Positions 17,627 to 25,633 of a stretch of 42,339 bases of DNA are shown here, piece by piece. The notes under the pieces are model-generated. The model was not told the origin of the DNA. It saw only the letters and a list, made by a program, of their open reading frames with translations, and searched no databases. Origin of the DNA: Lactobacillus nasalidis (GTDB lineage Bacteria > Bacillota > Bacilli > Lactobacillales > Lactobacillaceae); contig NZ_BOCG01000507.1 of assembly GCF_016587775.1 (NCBI RefSeq), positions 1 to 42,339 on the forward strand, given 5' to 3'. The translations under genes were made by a program, and so were the position numbers. Numbering within the stretch: position 1 is the first letter of the stretch; each line of letters begins with the position of its first letter.

Positions 17627-19078
17627 GTGAAAAATAAGTCATTAGGAAAAAACGCATTCTTAAATGGGTTACGGAGCATTTTAAATATTATATTCCCAAT
17701 TATTACATTTCCGTATGTCTCTAGGGTATTAAATGTTGGAGAGTTAGGGAAGTATAATTGGTCTAATTCCTTCGTATCATATTTTTTACTGATTGCTGGC
17801 CTAGGAATTGCAACATATGCGGTTAGAGAAGGTGCTAAGCTTAGAAATGATCGTGAAAAAATCAGTGACTTCTCAAGTCAGGTGTTTTCGATTAATATTT
17901 TTTCTACAATAGCATCGTATGTATTATTGTTCTTATGTATCCTTATATTTCCAAAGGTACAAAGCTATGCGGCATGTATTTACATATTTAGCATCCAGAT
18001 TATTTTTACCACATTAGGGACGGAATGGATATACACTATTTTTGAAGAATATACGTACATTACAGCCCGAAGTATAGTATTTAAAATATTATCAGTGATA
18101 CTGCTTTTCATCTTCGTAAGAAAACCAGGAGATTACCTAAATTATGCCGGTATAACTGTTTTTTCTGCTGTGGGTTCAAATGTACTAAATTATTTACATG
18201 CTAAAAAGTTTTGTGCAATTAGGTTTACTCTTAAAATTGATTGGAAAGAACATCTAAAGCCAATATTAATAATTTTTGCTTCATCAGTTGCTACGACAAT
18301 ATATTTAAGCTTAGATACAACTTTGCTAGGCTTAATAAACAATAATTACGTTGTGGGGATCTATTCTGTTTCAACAAAAATGTATAATATTGTTAAGCAG
18401 CTCATTGCTGCGGTGCTAACCGTTACAATTCCAAGATTTGCATTACTATGGGGGAGAAATAGATACAGAGAATATCGACAACTATTATTGCAAATATCTA
18501 ATGTGCTAGCTCTGATATCAATTCCAGCAGCTGTCGGTGTTTATATGTTGGCGCCCCAGATCGTGATATTACTTTCTAGTGCAAAATATATTAGGGCTGT
18601 TAGTTCATTGCGTTTGCTATGTCCGGCACTGATCTTTTCAATTTTTAGTTGGATTTTTACTAGTTGTGTCTTGATACCCGCAAAACGCGAAAATAAGGTT
18701 TTGATCATAACGGTGATCAGTGCTATAGTTAATTTGGTTTTGAACTTGCTATTAATGCCGTCACTAAAAGAGAATGCCGCTGCAATAACAACGTCATTAT
18801 CAGAGGCAATTTCTATGATTTTGGGGATATATTATAGTAGGGATATAGTCAAGAAACTGTATAATAAAGAATTTTGGAAAGACATTCTACTTTATGCGGT
18901 TGGTGCAGCGACTATAGTAGCTATTTGTTTTGCTGGCAGTATTTTATTTAATTCAACGATAATAATCATTTTGTTTGATGTTACATTATCTACGATAGAA
19001 TATGGTTTGATACTCATTGGGCTAAGAAATAAATTTGCGCTTGATGCGTTAGAAAATATAATGATGAGGATTAAATAA
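17627..19078 (+). CDS. wzx: Wzx flippase (polysaccharide transporter, PST/MOP superfamily)
   Basis: It flips the lipid-linked repeat unit across the membrane. The 483-aa product has about 12 to 14 hydrophobic segments and the family opening KNAFLNGLRSILNIIFPIITFPYVSRVL, followed by GELGKYNWSNSFVSYFLLIAGLG and later VGIYSVSTKMYNIVKQLI. The GTG at 17627 is preferred because GTAGAAGGA sits 6 nt upstream; a TTG at 17594 would add 11 hydrophilic residues without a ribosome site. It is the last EPS gene before the insertion sequences. A clear terminator is not visible after it. With the Wzy-like protein and chain-length system it defines a Wzx/Wzy-dependent pathway. Confidence 0.9.
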   Translation: MKNKSLGKNAFLNGLRSILNIIFPIITFPYVSRVLNVGELGKYNWSNSFVSYFLLIAGLGIATYAVREGAKLRNDREKISDFSSQVFSINIFSTIASYVLLFLCILIFPKVQSYAACIYIFSIQIIFTTLGTEWIYTIFEEYTYITARSIVFKILSVILLFIFVRKPGDYLNYAGITVFSAVGSNVLNYLHAKKFCAIRFTLKIDWKEHLKPILIIFASSVATTIYLSLDTTLLGLINNNYVVGIYSVSTKMYNIVKQLIAAVLTVTIPRFALLWGRNRYREYRQLLLQISNVLALISIPAAVGVYMLAPQIVILLSSAKYIRAVSSLRLLCPALIFSIFSWIFTSCVLIPAKRENKVLIITVISAIVNLVLNLLLMPSLKENAAAITTSLSEAISMILGIYYSRDIVKKLYNKEFWKDILLYAVGAATIVAICFAGSILFNSTIIIILFDVTLSTIEYGLILIGLRNKFALDALENIMMRIK

Positions 19079-19143
19079 TCGCCAATTGCAAGAATAAAGG
19101 TTCAGTATAAATTCTTGTGTAAATAGAAAATAGGCAATAAAAA

Positions 19144-19198
19144 AAGAAGGGTTGTCCCTTACAATGTTAATAACGACAAAAACACAGGAGCCCTTCTT
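19144..19198 (+). repeat. Inverted repeat at the left end of the decayed ISL3-type element
   Basis: AAGAAGGG (19144-19151) pairs perfectly with CCCTTCTT (19191-19198). The transposase ribosome site AGGAG (19187-19191) lies in the right shoulder, so the hairpin could mask translation start when the element is read from outside. The exact left terminus of the element is not determined. Confidence 0.6.
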
Positions 19199-19201
19199 AC
19201 T

Positions 19202-20375
19202 ATGAATTATACAGAACTGTCAGTTGCTACTCAAGATGTTATGCCTAACAAAGGTGTCTTATTCTTTAAATCTGGTCTTTCCGACTTTATTCAAGTTGGC
19301 AAGCCAATTCAAAATGAAGATGGATTAACCTTTGTAGGAAAGCTAGATGAGTGTGGTGATACTTTCTGTCCTAATTGCTCAAGAAAGCTAGTTAAAAATG
19401 GGTCTTTAGAATCTACTCTTAAGCACGTCGCTATTGGTGGAGTACACACCAATATCAGAGTGTCCTATGCACGTTTTCGTTGTCTTAACATTGATTGCCA
19501 ATTCAACACTAGAAGCCAGTCTATCCCTTTTAAAGCTGATGGTTATCGCATCACCAAACCTTTAAAAGAATACACTGAGAAACTGTTAAGCTATGGCTTT
19601 ACTCTAAAGGCAGTGGCTTGGCTTACTGGCTTGGACAAGATGACTGTAAAGTCAATTCACAAGTCTCTTCTACTGTCTAAATTTACAACTGATGGCAAGA
19701 CACTCATAAAACCTGAAAGGCAGGCAAAATACTTAGCCATTGATGAGTTTAAGCTCCACGATGGCCATAAGTACGCCACCGCAATCATAGACTGGGAGAC
19801 AGGGTATTATTCTCTACTTAGCCCATGGCAAGAAGAAGGCCGTTGTTTTCGAGTTTATGGATCATGTTGGCGATGAGTGGATGTCAAAAGTTGAGGCAGT
19901 GGCTTGCGACATGAATTCAGACTTCGAAGAAGCTTTTAAAGGGCGCTATCCCAAGCTAGACATCGTCTATGATCGTTTCCACATTATCAAGAACTTCAAC
20001 GATAAGGTGGTTTCCGAGATCCGTAAAGATTAACAAAGACGATTGGCTGAGGAAGGCTCTTCAGAAGCTGCCAAGTTGCTTAAGAATTCACGTTACATCT
20101 TGATGTCTAAAAGATCCACATTAGTCCAGAAGGATGAGGACGCCCGCAAAGGCAAGCTAGTGTCTACTGCTGGTGAAATATTCAATACACCAGAAATAAA
20201 GGCTCGTGGTGGTAATGAAGTCTGGTATGACGAGCTATTGGAAGAAAACAAGCTCTTCTTCACAATAGATCTCGTTAAAGACCTGCTAGACCAAGCATAC
20301 AACTCACATGACGAAATAGAAATGTGCGTCAGACTAGAAGAGATCATAGATATCTGTAAGGCAACTAAAAATAGT
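19202..20375 (+). pseudogene. ISL3-family transposase, frameshifted, nonsense-mutated and truncated
   Basis: The first frame (19202-19876) has the ISL3 zinc-finger CPNC...CLNIDC, a helix-turn-helix (VAWLTGLDKMTVKSIH) and the first DDE block (AIDEFKLHDGHKYAT). Near 19815-19825 the frame shifts to one reading HGKKKAVVFEFMDHVGDEWM and ACDMNSDFEEAFKGRYPKL...YDRFHIIKNFND. A TAA at 20031 interrupts this, and the same frame resumes (RRLAEEGSSEAAKLLK...) to about 20375. There it meets the end of a second IS. The C-terminal block with the last catalytic Glu is missing and is not found on the far side of that IS. It is dead and would need help in trans, but its right end is also lost. Confidence 0.88.
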
Positions 20376-21865
20376 GACTCTTTGTCAAATCTTACTGATG
20401 ATTGTCAAGGAGTGTAAATAAATTTAATGAGAGTGCTGAACAGCTTCTAGCCGTTTGGCGCTCTTTTTTAGTGAAATGAGATTCTGCTCCAGTCTGATTC
20501 GTTTCAGAAGGTGGGTGAAGTTGGAGTAGCCGTATGCCGTGCGCTCAATCTGTTTGATTTTGCGGTTGAGGCCTTCCAGGCAACCGTTCGAGAAAGGCAG
20601 CGCAGCGCCATTTAGAACAGCCCTAAAGCTCCTTCTGAAGCTTCTGATAGTGGTTCTAAGCTGCGGACAGTATTGTCTAGTATTGCCGCTAAGCAATTCT
20701 TCTATCTTTTCCGGGTCCTTGTATTTTAACGCGTACATGAAGTCCTGCATGAAGTTGTAGGTGTTTTCCAGAGTCTCATCACATTGAAGCCCCTCGCTAA
20801 CAATCTGGGACTGGGTGTAAGGTGCTCGAAGGCTTCTGTTGTAGACTTGGTGCGTTCCTTCCAACTCTTTGTACTTTTTCAGATAGAGCTTCCAGTGGCT
20901 CTTAAGGAGCTTGTATTCTCTAGAAGTCTTATCCATTTCCTTCATGAATTGCACTCTAAAGCCGGTAAAGGATCTGGTCACCATTTGAACCATGTGGAAA
21001 CGATCAACGACGACCTTAGCGTTTGGAAAGAGCTCTCTGGCAAGGGAGCCGTAATAGCAGTTAAGGTCAGTGCTTATCGTTTTGACGGCCTTTCTGGTCG
21101 TTTCTGGGAACTGCTCAAAGTACTTTCTGATAGTGCTCTTAAAGCGGTTCTGCAGAATAACTACGATCGTGTGCTTTTCGCCGTCTTGACAGATGAAGTG
21201 CAGCTTTCGGCCGATGCCTCTGAATTCGTCAAAAGCCAGGTGTTCAGGCAGGGAGTCAAATGATAGGGTAAACTGAGCGCTGCACTCGTCCAGACATCTT
21301 TGAACAGTGGTGACCGAGACGCTGTTTTCCCTGGCAATACTGGTCATAGAACGGTCTTCGGTAAGCCCGGATATGATTTTGCGCTTGACAGCGTTGGAGA
21401 TGTGGCAGTGCTTTTCGACAATGTTAGTGGAAGGATAACTGTATTCTTGGCAGTTCTTACAAAAGATGCCGAGCTTTTTGACTTTGATAAAGACGGGTTT
21501 GCTTGCATTTGCGGAAATATATGGGATAGTGACGGTCTTGAAGCCGTTATAGATAAAGTTGTCGGACTCGCAATTAGGGCAGACGTTGAGCTCAGCCAGG
21601 GCTACGCACATAATCACATTCATGCCCCTGTAAGTGGTGCGAGTGCAGCTGATGAAATTAAGGCAAGGGTCTTCAATATCGAGGAATTCTTTAATATAAT
21701 TAGTGTTGAGGTTCATAGAGACCAGCTTTCTATACTTATGAGAATTGTGGAAGATGATTTTAAGTTTGATAGCGAGGCCTATGGGCCTCTTTTTTATACT
21801 ATTAAAACAAAAAAATTCTTACCGATGGACAATTGATGTTCACCGGTAAGAAAAATTATAGAGCC
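20376..21865 (-). mobile_element. Complete ISL3-family insertion sequence inside the older element
   Basis: The left end GACTCTTTGTCAAATCTTAC (from 20376) and the reverse complement of the right end, GGCTCTATAATTTTTCTTAC (from 21865), align without gaps; over 26 positions about 16 match, ending in the shared CTTAC-G-TGA. This gives a 1,490-bp element. The 8 bp on each side (AAAATAGT, TCACTTCT) are not a target duplication. This fits the loss of the right part of the older element: insertion followed by adjacent deletion, or a recombination junction. Confidence 0.85.
20424..21716 (-). CDS. ISL3-family transposase, intact
   Basis: The 430-aa protein is full length for the family. It carries CPNC...CKNC zinc-finger cysteines in the first 100 residues, a helix-turn-helix (MTSIARENSVSVTTVQRCL), the first DDE block HLAFDEFRGIG, the second STDLNCYYGSLARELFPNAK with VVVDRFHMVQ, and the C-terminal GCLEGLNRKIKQIERTAYGY with the catalytic Glu. 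No internal stop or frameshift is seen, so the element may be mobile. It is about IS1165/IS1167-like by recalled motifs. Start ATG 21716. It reads toward the EPS operon on the opposite strand and shares little sequence with the older element. Confidence 0.92.
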   Translation of the reverse strand: MNLNTNYIKEFLDIEDPCLNFISCTRTTYRGMNVIMCVALAELNVCPNCESDNFIYNGFKTVTIPYISANASKPVFIKVKKLGIFCKNCQEYSYPSTNIVEKHCHISNAVKRKIISGLTEDRSMTSIARENSVSVTTVQRCLDECSAQFTLSFDSLPEHLAFDEFRGIGRKLHFICQDGEKHTIVVILQNRFKSTIRKYFEQFPETTRKAVKTISTDLNCYYGSLARELFPNAKVVVDRFHMVQMVTRSFTGFRVQFMKEMDKTSREYKLLKSHWKLYLKKYKELEGTHQVYNRSLRAPYTQSQIVSEGLQCDETLENTYNFMQDFMYALKYKDPEKIEELLSGNTRQYCPQLRTTIRSFRRSFRAVLNGAALPFSNGCLEGLNRKIKQIERTAYGYSNFTHLLKRIRLEQNLISLKKSAKRLEAVQHSH

Positions 21866-21935
21866 TCACTTCTGAATATATCAGAAGGATTCCACTTTTT
21901 TGGTGTTTTACCGAAATAAAAAATAGGGAAGAATA

Positions 21936-22154
21936 CTATTTTTGCTTGTGATACTTAGTATCAATAGCATTAACAGTAGAAATTGCAAAAAGAAAAACCA
22001 ACCAGTAATACCACCTGGAGAGAAAATGGTACTTAGTTCCGACCCAAATCCAAATAATCGCAATGATAAACGAAAGACTCCAACTAAGGTAGTTTAAATG
22101 CTTCACTTTATCTCTTAGTTTGAAGGGATCAAGTCCATCAAGAATATTCATCAT
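21936..22154 (-). CDS. Small two-helix membrane protein, unknown function
   Basis: The 72-residue product has two hydrophobic segments (about 26-42 and 49-64) and charged ends (MMNILDGLDPFKLRDKVKHL at the start, DTKYHKQK at the end). A good ribosome site GAGGAA precedes the tandem ATG-ATG. It runs opposite to the mannoside operon and shares its upstream region. I recognise no family. It is likely a real gene because of its ribosome site and composition, but the length is short. Confidence 0.6.
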   Translation of the reverse strand: MMNILDGLDPFKLRDKVKHLNYLSWSLSFIIAIIWIWVGTKYHFLSRWYYWLVFLFAISTVNAIDTKYHKQK

Positions 22155-22222
22155 TAGTTCCTCACTTTCAGTTGATTTTCAAGTCTCATTGTATCGTAGC
22201 CGACAATTAATATCTATGTAAG

Positions 22223-22232
22223 CAATTTCCAC
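22223..22232 (+). promoter_or_regulatory. Operator-like motif, copy 1
   Basis: CAATTTCCAC occurs here, 3 nt upstream of a candidate -35, and again at 23594 upstream of the PTS genes. Each copy is followed by a matching GAAA or GGAAA half. The regulator encoded at 31014 is the natural candidate to bind it. Confidence 0.45.
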
Positions 22233-22235
22233 TTC

Positions 22236-22264
22236 TTGTTGAAAGAGGATGAATTGCATACACT
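22236..22264 (+). promoter_or_regulatory. Candidate promoter of the alpha-mannoside operon
   Basis: TTGTTG (22236-22241), 17-nt spacer, TACACT (22259-22264). The -10 is weak, consistent with an activator-dependent promoter. The motif CAATTTCCAC abuts the -35. Confidence 0.45.
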
Positions 22265-22306
22265 GCTTTATCTATTATGATCAAAGTAAAGAAAGTGTGG
22301 TACGAA

Positions 22307-23587
22307 ATGAAAGAATTAATTGATGAACAAGTTAAACGTTATATGGAGAATATTAAAAGCTCGCTTCCAAACGACCAACGTCTATATCGTGTTTTTGAAA
22401 GAACGTATTTAAATACACTGACAGAGGCATTAGTAGAAGATGATCAAGGGAGTATGTTTGTGTTAACAGGTGATATCCCTGCCATGTGGCAACGTGATTC
22501 TGCAGCACAGCTACGCCCTTATATACCTTTGGCTAAAACAGATTCCAAGATTAGGAATGTGATTGTCAAAGTAATTAAAAGACAGTTCTTTAATATGAAT
22601 TTGGATCCGTATGCTAATGCTTTTAACGAGTTTCCAAATAACCACGGTCACCAAACTGATAAAACGAAAATGGGACCATGGATTTGGGAGCGAAAATTTG
22701 AAATTGATTCTTTGTGTTATCCGGTTCAACTCGCCTATCTTTTGTACAAAAACACTGGTGAAAAAAAACAGTTCAATAAAGATTTCGTCAGTGGGATTCG
22801 TAAAGTACTGGTGACATTTAAACAAGAGCAACATCATGAATCTTCGCCGTATTCTTTTGAGAGAGAATGCGATATACCAACAGATACATTGGCTAATGGA
22901 GGCAAAGGGGCTCCAGTAGCATATACAGGAATGATTTGGTCAGGATTCAGACCAAGTGATGATGCTTGTACTTACGGATATCTAATTCCGGCAAATATGT
23001 TTGCAGTAGTGATTCTCAGATACATCTGTGAACTATTTTCAAGTGTTTTAGATTATCCAGAAATAGTTGAAGAAGCAACTAAAGTTAAGGAAGAAATTGA
23101 AGAAGGAATAAAAAAGTATGGTTTGGTGGAATACAGAGGGCGCCTAACATATGCCTATGAAGTTGATGGCTTAGGCAATACCTTGATGATGGATGATAGT
23201 AATTCTCCAAGTTTGCTTTCAGCACCATATTTTGGATACTCAGCTACTGATGATCAGCTTTACCAGAATACGCGCCGCTTTATTTTGTCTGTGGACAATC
23301 CATATTTTTACTTAGGAGAATTTTGTAGCGGTCAAGGAAGCCCTCACACACCGAAAGGATACGTCTGGCCATTGGCTTTGGCGTTACAAGGATTGACCAG
23401 CAATTCAGAATCAGAAAAATTGTCACTCTTATATTCCTTAGTTACCACAACTGCAGGTACCGAAATGATTCACGAAAGTTTCGATCCAAATGATCCAAGT
23501 AAGTTTACTAGGCCGTGGTTTTCGTGGGGGAATATGATGTATTGCGAGTTGCTGCTAGATTACCTTGGACAAAGGGTTAAGTGTTAA
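22307..23587 (+). CDS. GH125 exo-alpha-1,6-mannosidase
   Basis: GH125 enzymes remove non-reducing alpha-1,6-mannose from N-glycan cores, mannans or oligosaccharides. Family motifs are MFVLTGDIPAMWQRDSAAQLRPY, NEFPNNHGHQ, the catalytic acid region DACTYGYLIPANMF and the C-terminal MIHESFDPNDPSKFTRPWFSW with a catalytic Glu. No signal peptide is seen, so it acts in the cytosol on imported substrate. I prefer the ATG at 22307 (AAAGAAAG upstream, and the family's usual N-terminal length); an ATG at 22277 in frame would add 10 residues without a ribosome site. The length is then 426 aa. It heads the mannoside operon. Confidence 0.9.
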   Translation: MKELIDEQVKRYMENIKSSLPNDQRLYRVFERTYLNTLTEALVEDDQGSMFVLTGDIPAMWQRDSAAQLRPYIPLAKTDSKIRNVIVKVIKRQFFNMNLDPYANAFNEFPNNHGHQTDKTKMGPWIWERKFEIDSLCYPVQLAYLLYKNTGEKKQFNKDFVSGIRKVLVTFKQEQHHESSPYSFERECDIPTDTLANGGKGAPVAYTGMIWSGFRPSDDACTYGYLIPANMFAVVILRYICELFSSVLDYPEIVEEATKVKEEIEEGIKKYGLVEYRGRLTYAYEVDGLGNTLMMDDSNSPSLLSAPYFGYSATDDQLYQNTRRFILSVDNPYFYLGEFCSGQGSPHTPKGYVWPLALALQGLTSNSESEKLSLLYSLVTTTAGTEMIHESFDPNDPSKFTRPWFSWGNMMYCELLLDYLGQRVKC

Positions 23588-23593
23588 AACAAT

Positions 23594-23617
23594 CAATTTC
23601 CACAAAAAGCGGAAATT
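23594..23617 (+). promoter_or_regulatory. Operator-like motif, copy 2, as inverted repeat
   Basis: CAATTTCCAC (23594-23603) repeats the motif seen at 22223. Here AATTTCC (23595-23601) forms a perfect inverted repeat with GGAAATT (23611-23617), spacer 9 nt. It lies just upstream of a cre-like site and the PTS genes. Confidence 0.5.
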
Positions 23618-23630
23618 AGAGCGCTTTCAT
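23615..23630 (+). promoter_or_regulatory. Candidate cre (CcpA) site before the PTS genes
   Basis: ATTAGAGCGCTTTCAT has a perfect right cre half (AGCGCTTTCA) and two differences in the left half. It overlaps a possible -35 (TTTCAT, 23625-23630) with TATCAT 16 nt downstream. It suggests carbon catabolite control of the PTS portion. Confidence 0.5.
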
Positions 23631-23683
23631 ATTTCGCGCAAAAAAGTATCATGGAAAGTGAAAAAAATGCAGGAGGTGAAGAA

Positions 23684-24142
23684 ATGAAGTTTGATGAATA
23701 CAGTGTATTGGTAGATGTTGACATTAAAAACAAACTGGACTTGTTGAAATATATTTCTGAATACGCAACTAAGATTGGCATTGCTTCCGATGCTTTAAAG
23801 CTAAATGAATCATTTCGAGAGCGTGAACAAGAATTTTCAACGGGACTGGAAGATGGTTTTTCAATACCACACGCAAAGACCAGTGTTGTGAAGGAAGTTG
23901 GCATCATCTATGTCAGACTTAAAAATGCAATAGAGTGGGAGACTTATGACGATCAACCGGTAACCGACGTTTTTGCATTGATGGTACCGCCAGAAAATGC
24001 TGGGACAACTCACTTAAAAATGTTGGCTAAGCTTTCTACTGCGCTACTGGAAGATAGTTTTAAAGAGAAATTGCGAACACTGACAGAACCAAAGCAAATA
24101 GCAAATTACATTTCAAAGGAAATCGAGGTCGAGAAAATATGA
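23684..24142 (+). CDS. PTS fructose/mannosylglycerate-type EIIA
   Basis: This cytosolic phosphocarrier takes phosphate from HPr. The 152 residues form one EIIA type 2 domain with the active His63 in GFSIPHAK and LMVPPENAGTTHLKMLAKLS further on. An ideal AGGAGGTGA (23671-23679) directs the ATG at 23684; an upstream in-frame ATG at 23651 lacks a ribosome site. The stop overlaps the EIIB start by 4 nt (ATGA), so the subunits are made together. The substrate is unknown; the neighbours (alpha-mannosidases) point to an alpha-mannoside. Confidence 0.9.
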   Translation: MKFDEYSVLVDVDIKNKLDLLKYISEYATKIGIASDALKLNESFREREQEFSTGLEDGFSIPHAKTSVVKEVGIIYVRLKNAIEWETYDDQPVTDVFALMVPPENAGTTHLKMLAKLSTALLEDSFKEKLRTLTEPKQIANYISKEIEVEKI

Positions 24143-24465
24143 TCAATGTAGTAGGAATTAGCGCTTGTCCTGCAGGGCTGGCACATACGCCAATGGCAGC
24201 TAAAGCAATCGAAAAAGCAGGTAAGGAATTGGGCTGGAACGTTAAAATGGAGCAACAAGGAATGATGGGTCCTGTAAATGCAATTACTCAAGAAGAGGCT
24301 GATGCTGCAGAGTTTGTATTAATTGCTTCAGATCAAAAGATTACGAGCATGGAACGTTTTGAAGGTAAGCCAGTAATTCGGGTTGATATCAATACTTGCA
24401 TTAAGGCACCAAAAGCAGTTCTTGAAAAGTGTCATGCAGCGGTTTTGAAGAAGGAAGGTAAGTAA
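24139..24465 (+). CDS. PTS fructose-like EIIB
   Basis: It carries phosphate from EIIA to the incoming sugar. The 108 residues start INVVGISACPAGLAHTPMAA, with the phosphorylated Cys10 in the fructose-type P-loop CPAGLAHT. The family's FVLIASDQKI segment is present. It overlaps EIIA by 4 nt and is followed 2 nt later by EIIC. Splitting A, B and C into three proteins differs from the fused fructose and MngA-type permeases. Confidence 0.92.
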   Translation: MINVVGISACPAGLAHTPMAAKAIEKAGKELGWNVKMEQQGMMGPVNAITQEEADAAEFVLIASDQKITSMERFEGKPVIRVDINTCIKAPKAVLEKCHAAVLKKEGK

Positions 24466-24467
24466 TC

Positions 24468-25556
24468 ATGAAAAAACTGCTTAAAGAGTGGGAAGGATAT
24501 GTAATGAGCGGCATATCCTACATGATCCCAACGATTATTGGTGGCGCGTTGGTCGTTGGTGTTCCACAGATTATTGGGATGTGTTTTGGGGTTACCGACC
24601 TATCAAAATACGCAAAAACTGCCGGTTTCTTACACTGGTTGTATCAAGTAAATCAAGTTGGTTGGATTGGGATCGGCTTGGTCAACTTGGTTATTGGTGG
24701 TTATATTGCTTACGCAATTGGTGACAAGCCTGCTTTAGGTGCTGGTTTTATTGGTGGGCAATTGGCAACTAACAACCAATTAGGCTTTATCGGTGCCATG
24801 GTTGCTGGTTTTGTAGCTGGTTATGTTGCTCGGTGGTGCCGTAAGATCAAGGTATCAGAAAAGTGGAACTCTGCAATTGAATTAATTGTAACGCCTCTGT
24901 TGACGACTGGTGCGGTAGCTATCGTTGTCGGGTTAATCCTCAATGCACCGTTAGCTTGGATCAACACAAGCTTAGTAAGTTGGGTTAAAGCGATGGTTAA
25001 CCAAAAGACTAACGCAATCCTTCTTGCAGCTGTCATGGGCGGTATGATTGGCGTTGACTTAGGTGGCCCTGTTAACAAGGCTTCATGGTCTGTTGGTAAC
25101 TTCTTTATGTTGGAAGGTATTTATAAGCCATGCCTTTACACCAACATTGCAATTTGTGCTATTCCTTTAGGTTATGCTTTGATGACTTTCATTTGGCCAA
25201 AAGAAAGATTTTCAGCTGAATTGTTTGAAATGGGGCGTAACGACTTAGTCACTGGTGCGTTTGGTATCACCGAAGGTGCTATTCCATTTTTGATGAAGGC
25301 TCCACAATTATTCTTTGTAAACGTTATTGGTGGTGCTCTGGGTTCAGTTGTTGGCGCTGCTATGGGGGTTAATTCAATTATGCCGCCTTTGGGTGGTATC
25401 CCGGGCATTCTGACTGCACAAAATATCCCGGCCTATATTTGCGGTATTCTTGCATGTTCAGTTTTCATTGCTGTTGTTGCTCCGCTGATTGCTAACTTTA
25501 AGGAACCTAAGGAAGCAGAAGTTAACAGTGACGATATTGAAATCAATTTTGAATAG
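24468..25556 (+). CDS. PTS fructose-like EIIC permease
   Basis: The membrane channel of the sugar PTS. The 362 residues have about nine or ten hydrophobic segments and the family pieces MSGISYMIPTIIGGALVVGV, GFIGGQLATNNQLGFIGAMVAGFVAGY, GVDLGGPVNKASW and FGITEGAIPFL. The last two hold the conserved substrate-loop residues of the fructose permease family. It begins 2 nt after EIIB. A hairpin terminator lies 11 nt after the stop, so the mannosidase genes downstream may be expressed at a different level. Confidence 0.92.
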   Translation: MKKLLKEWEGYVMSGISYMIPTIIGGALVVGVPQIIGMCFGVTDLSKYAKTAGFLHWLYQVNQVGWIGIGLVNLVIGGYIAYAIGDKPALGAGFIGGQLATNNQLGFIGAMVAGFVAGYVARWCRKIKVSEKWNSAIELIVTPLLTTGAVAIVVGLILNAPLAWINTSLVSWVKAMVNQKTNAILLAAVMGGMIGVDLGGPVNKASWSVGNFFMLEGIYKPCLYTNIAICAIPLGYALMTFIWPKERFSAELFEMGRNDLVTGAFGITEGAIPFLMKAPQLFFVNVIGGALGSVVGAAMGVNSIMPPLGGIPGILTAQNIPAYICGILACSVFIAVVAPLIANFKEPKEAEVNSDDIEINFE

Positions 25557-25566
25557 TTGTTATTAG

Positions 25567-25616
25567 GCTATGGTTTGTTAATTTGCCAAGAAGTTAACAC
25601 CATAGCTTTTATTTTT
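25567..25616 (+). terminator. Hairpin terminator between PTS and GH38 genes
   Basis: GCTATGGT (25567-25574) pairs with ACCATAGC (25599-25606), extended by GTTAA/TTAAC after a two-base bulge; T-rich TTTTATTTTT follows (25607-25616). It probably lowers transcription into the mannosidase genes, for which no separate strong promoter is seen. Confidence 0.75.
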
Positions 25617-25633
25617 CAAAACGGGAGATAAAA

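Noticed and set aside
20784-21836. Long plus-strand open frames within 20784-21836
   Set aside because: They are opposite the intact ISL3-family transposase and have no ribosome sites or recognisable content.
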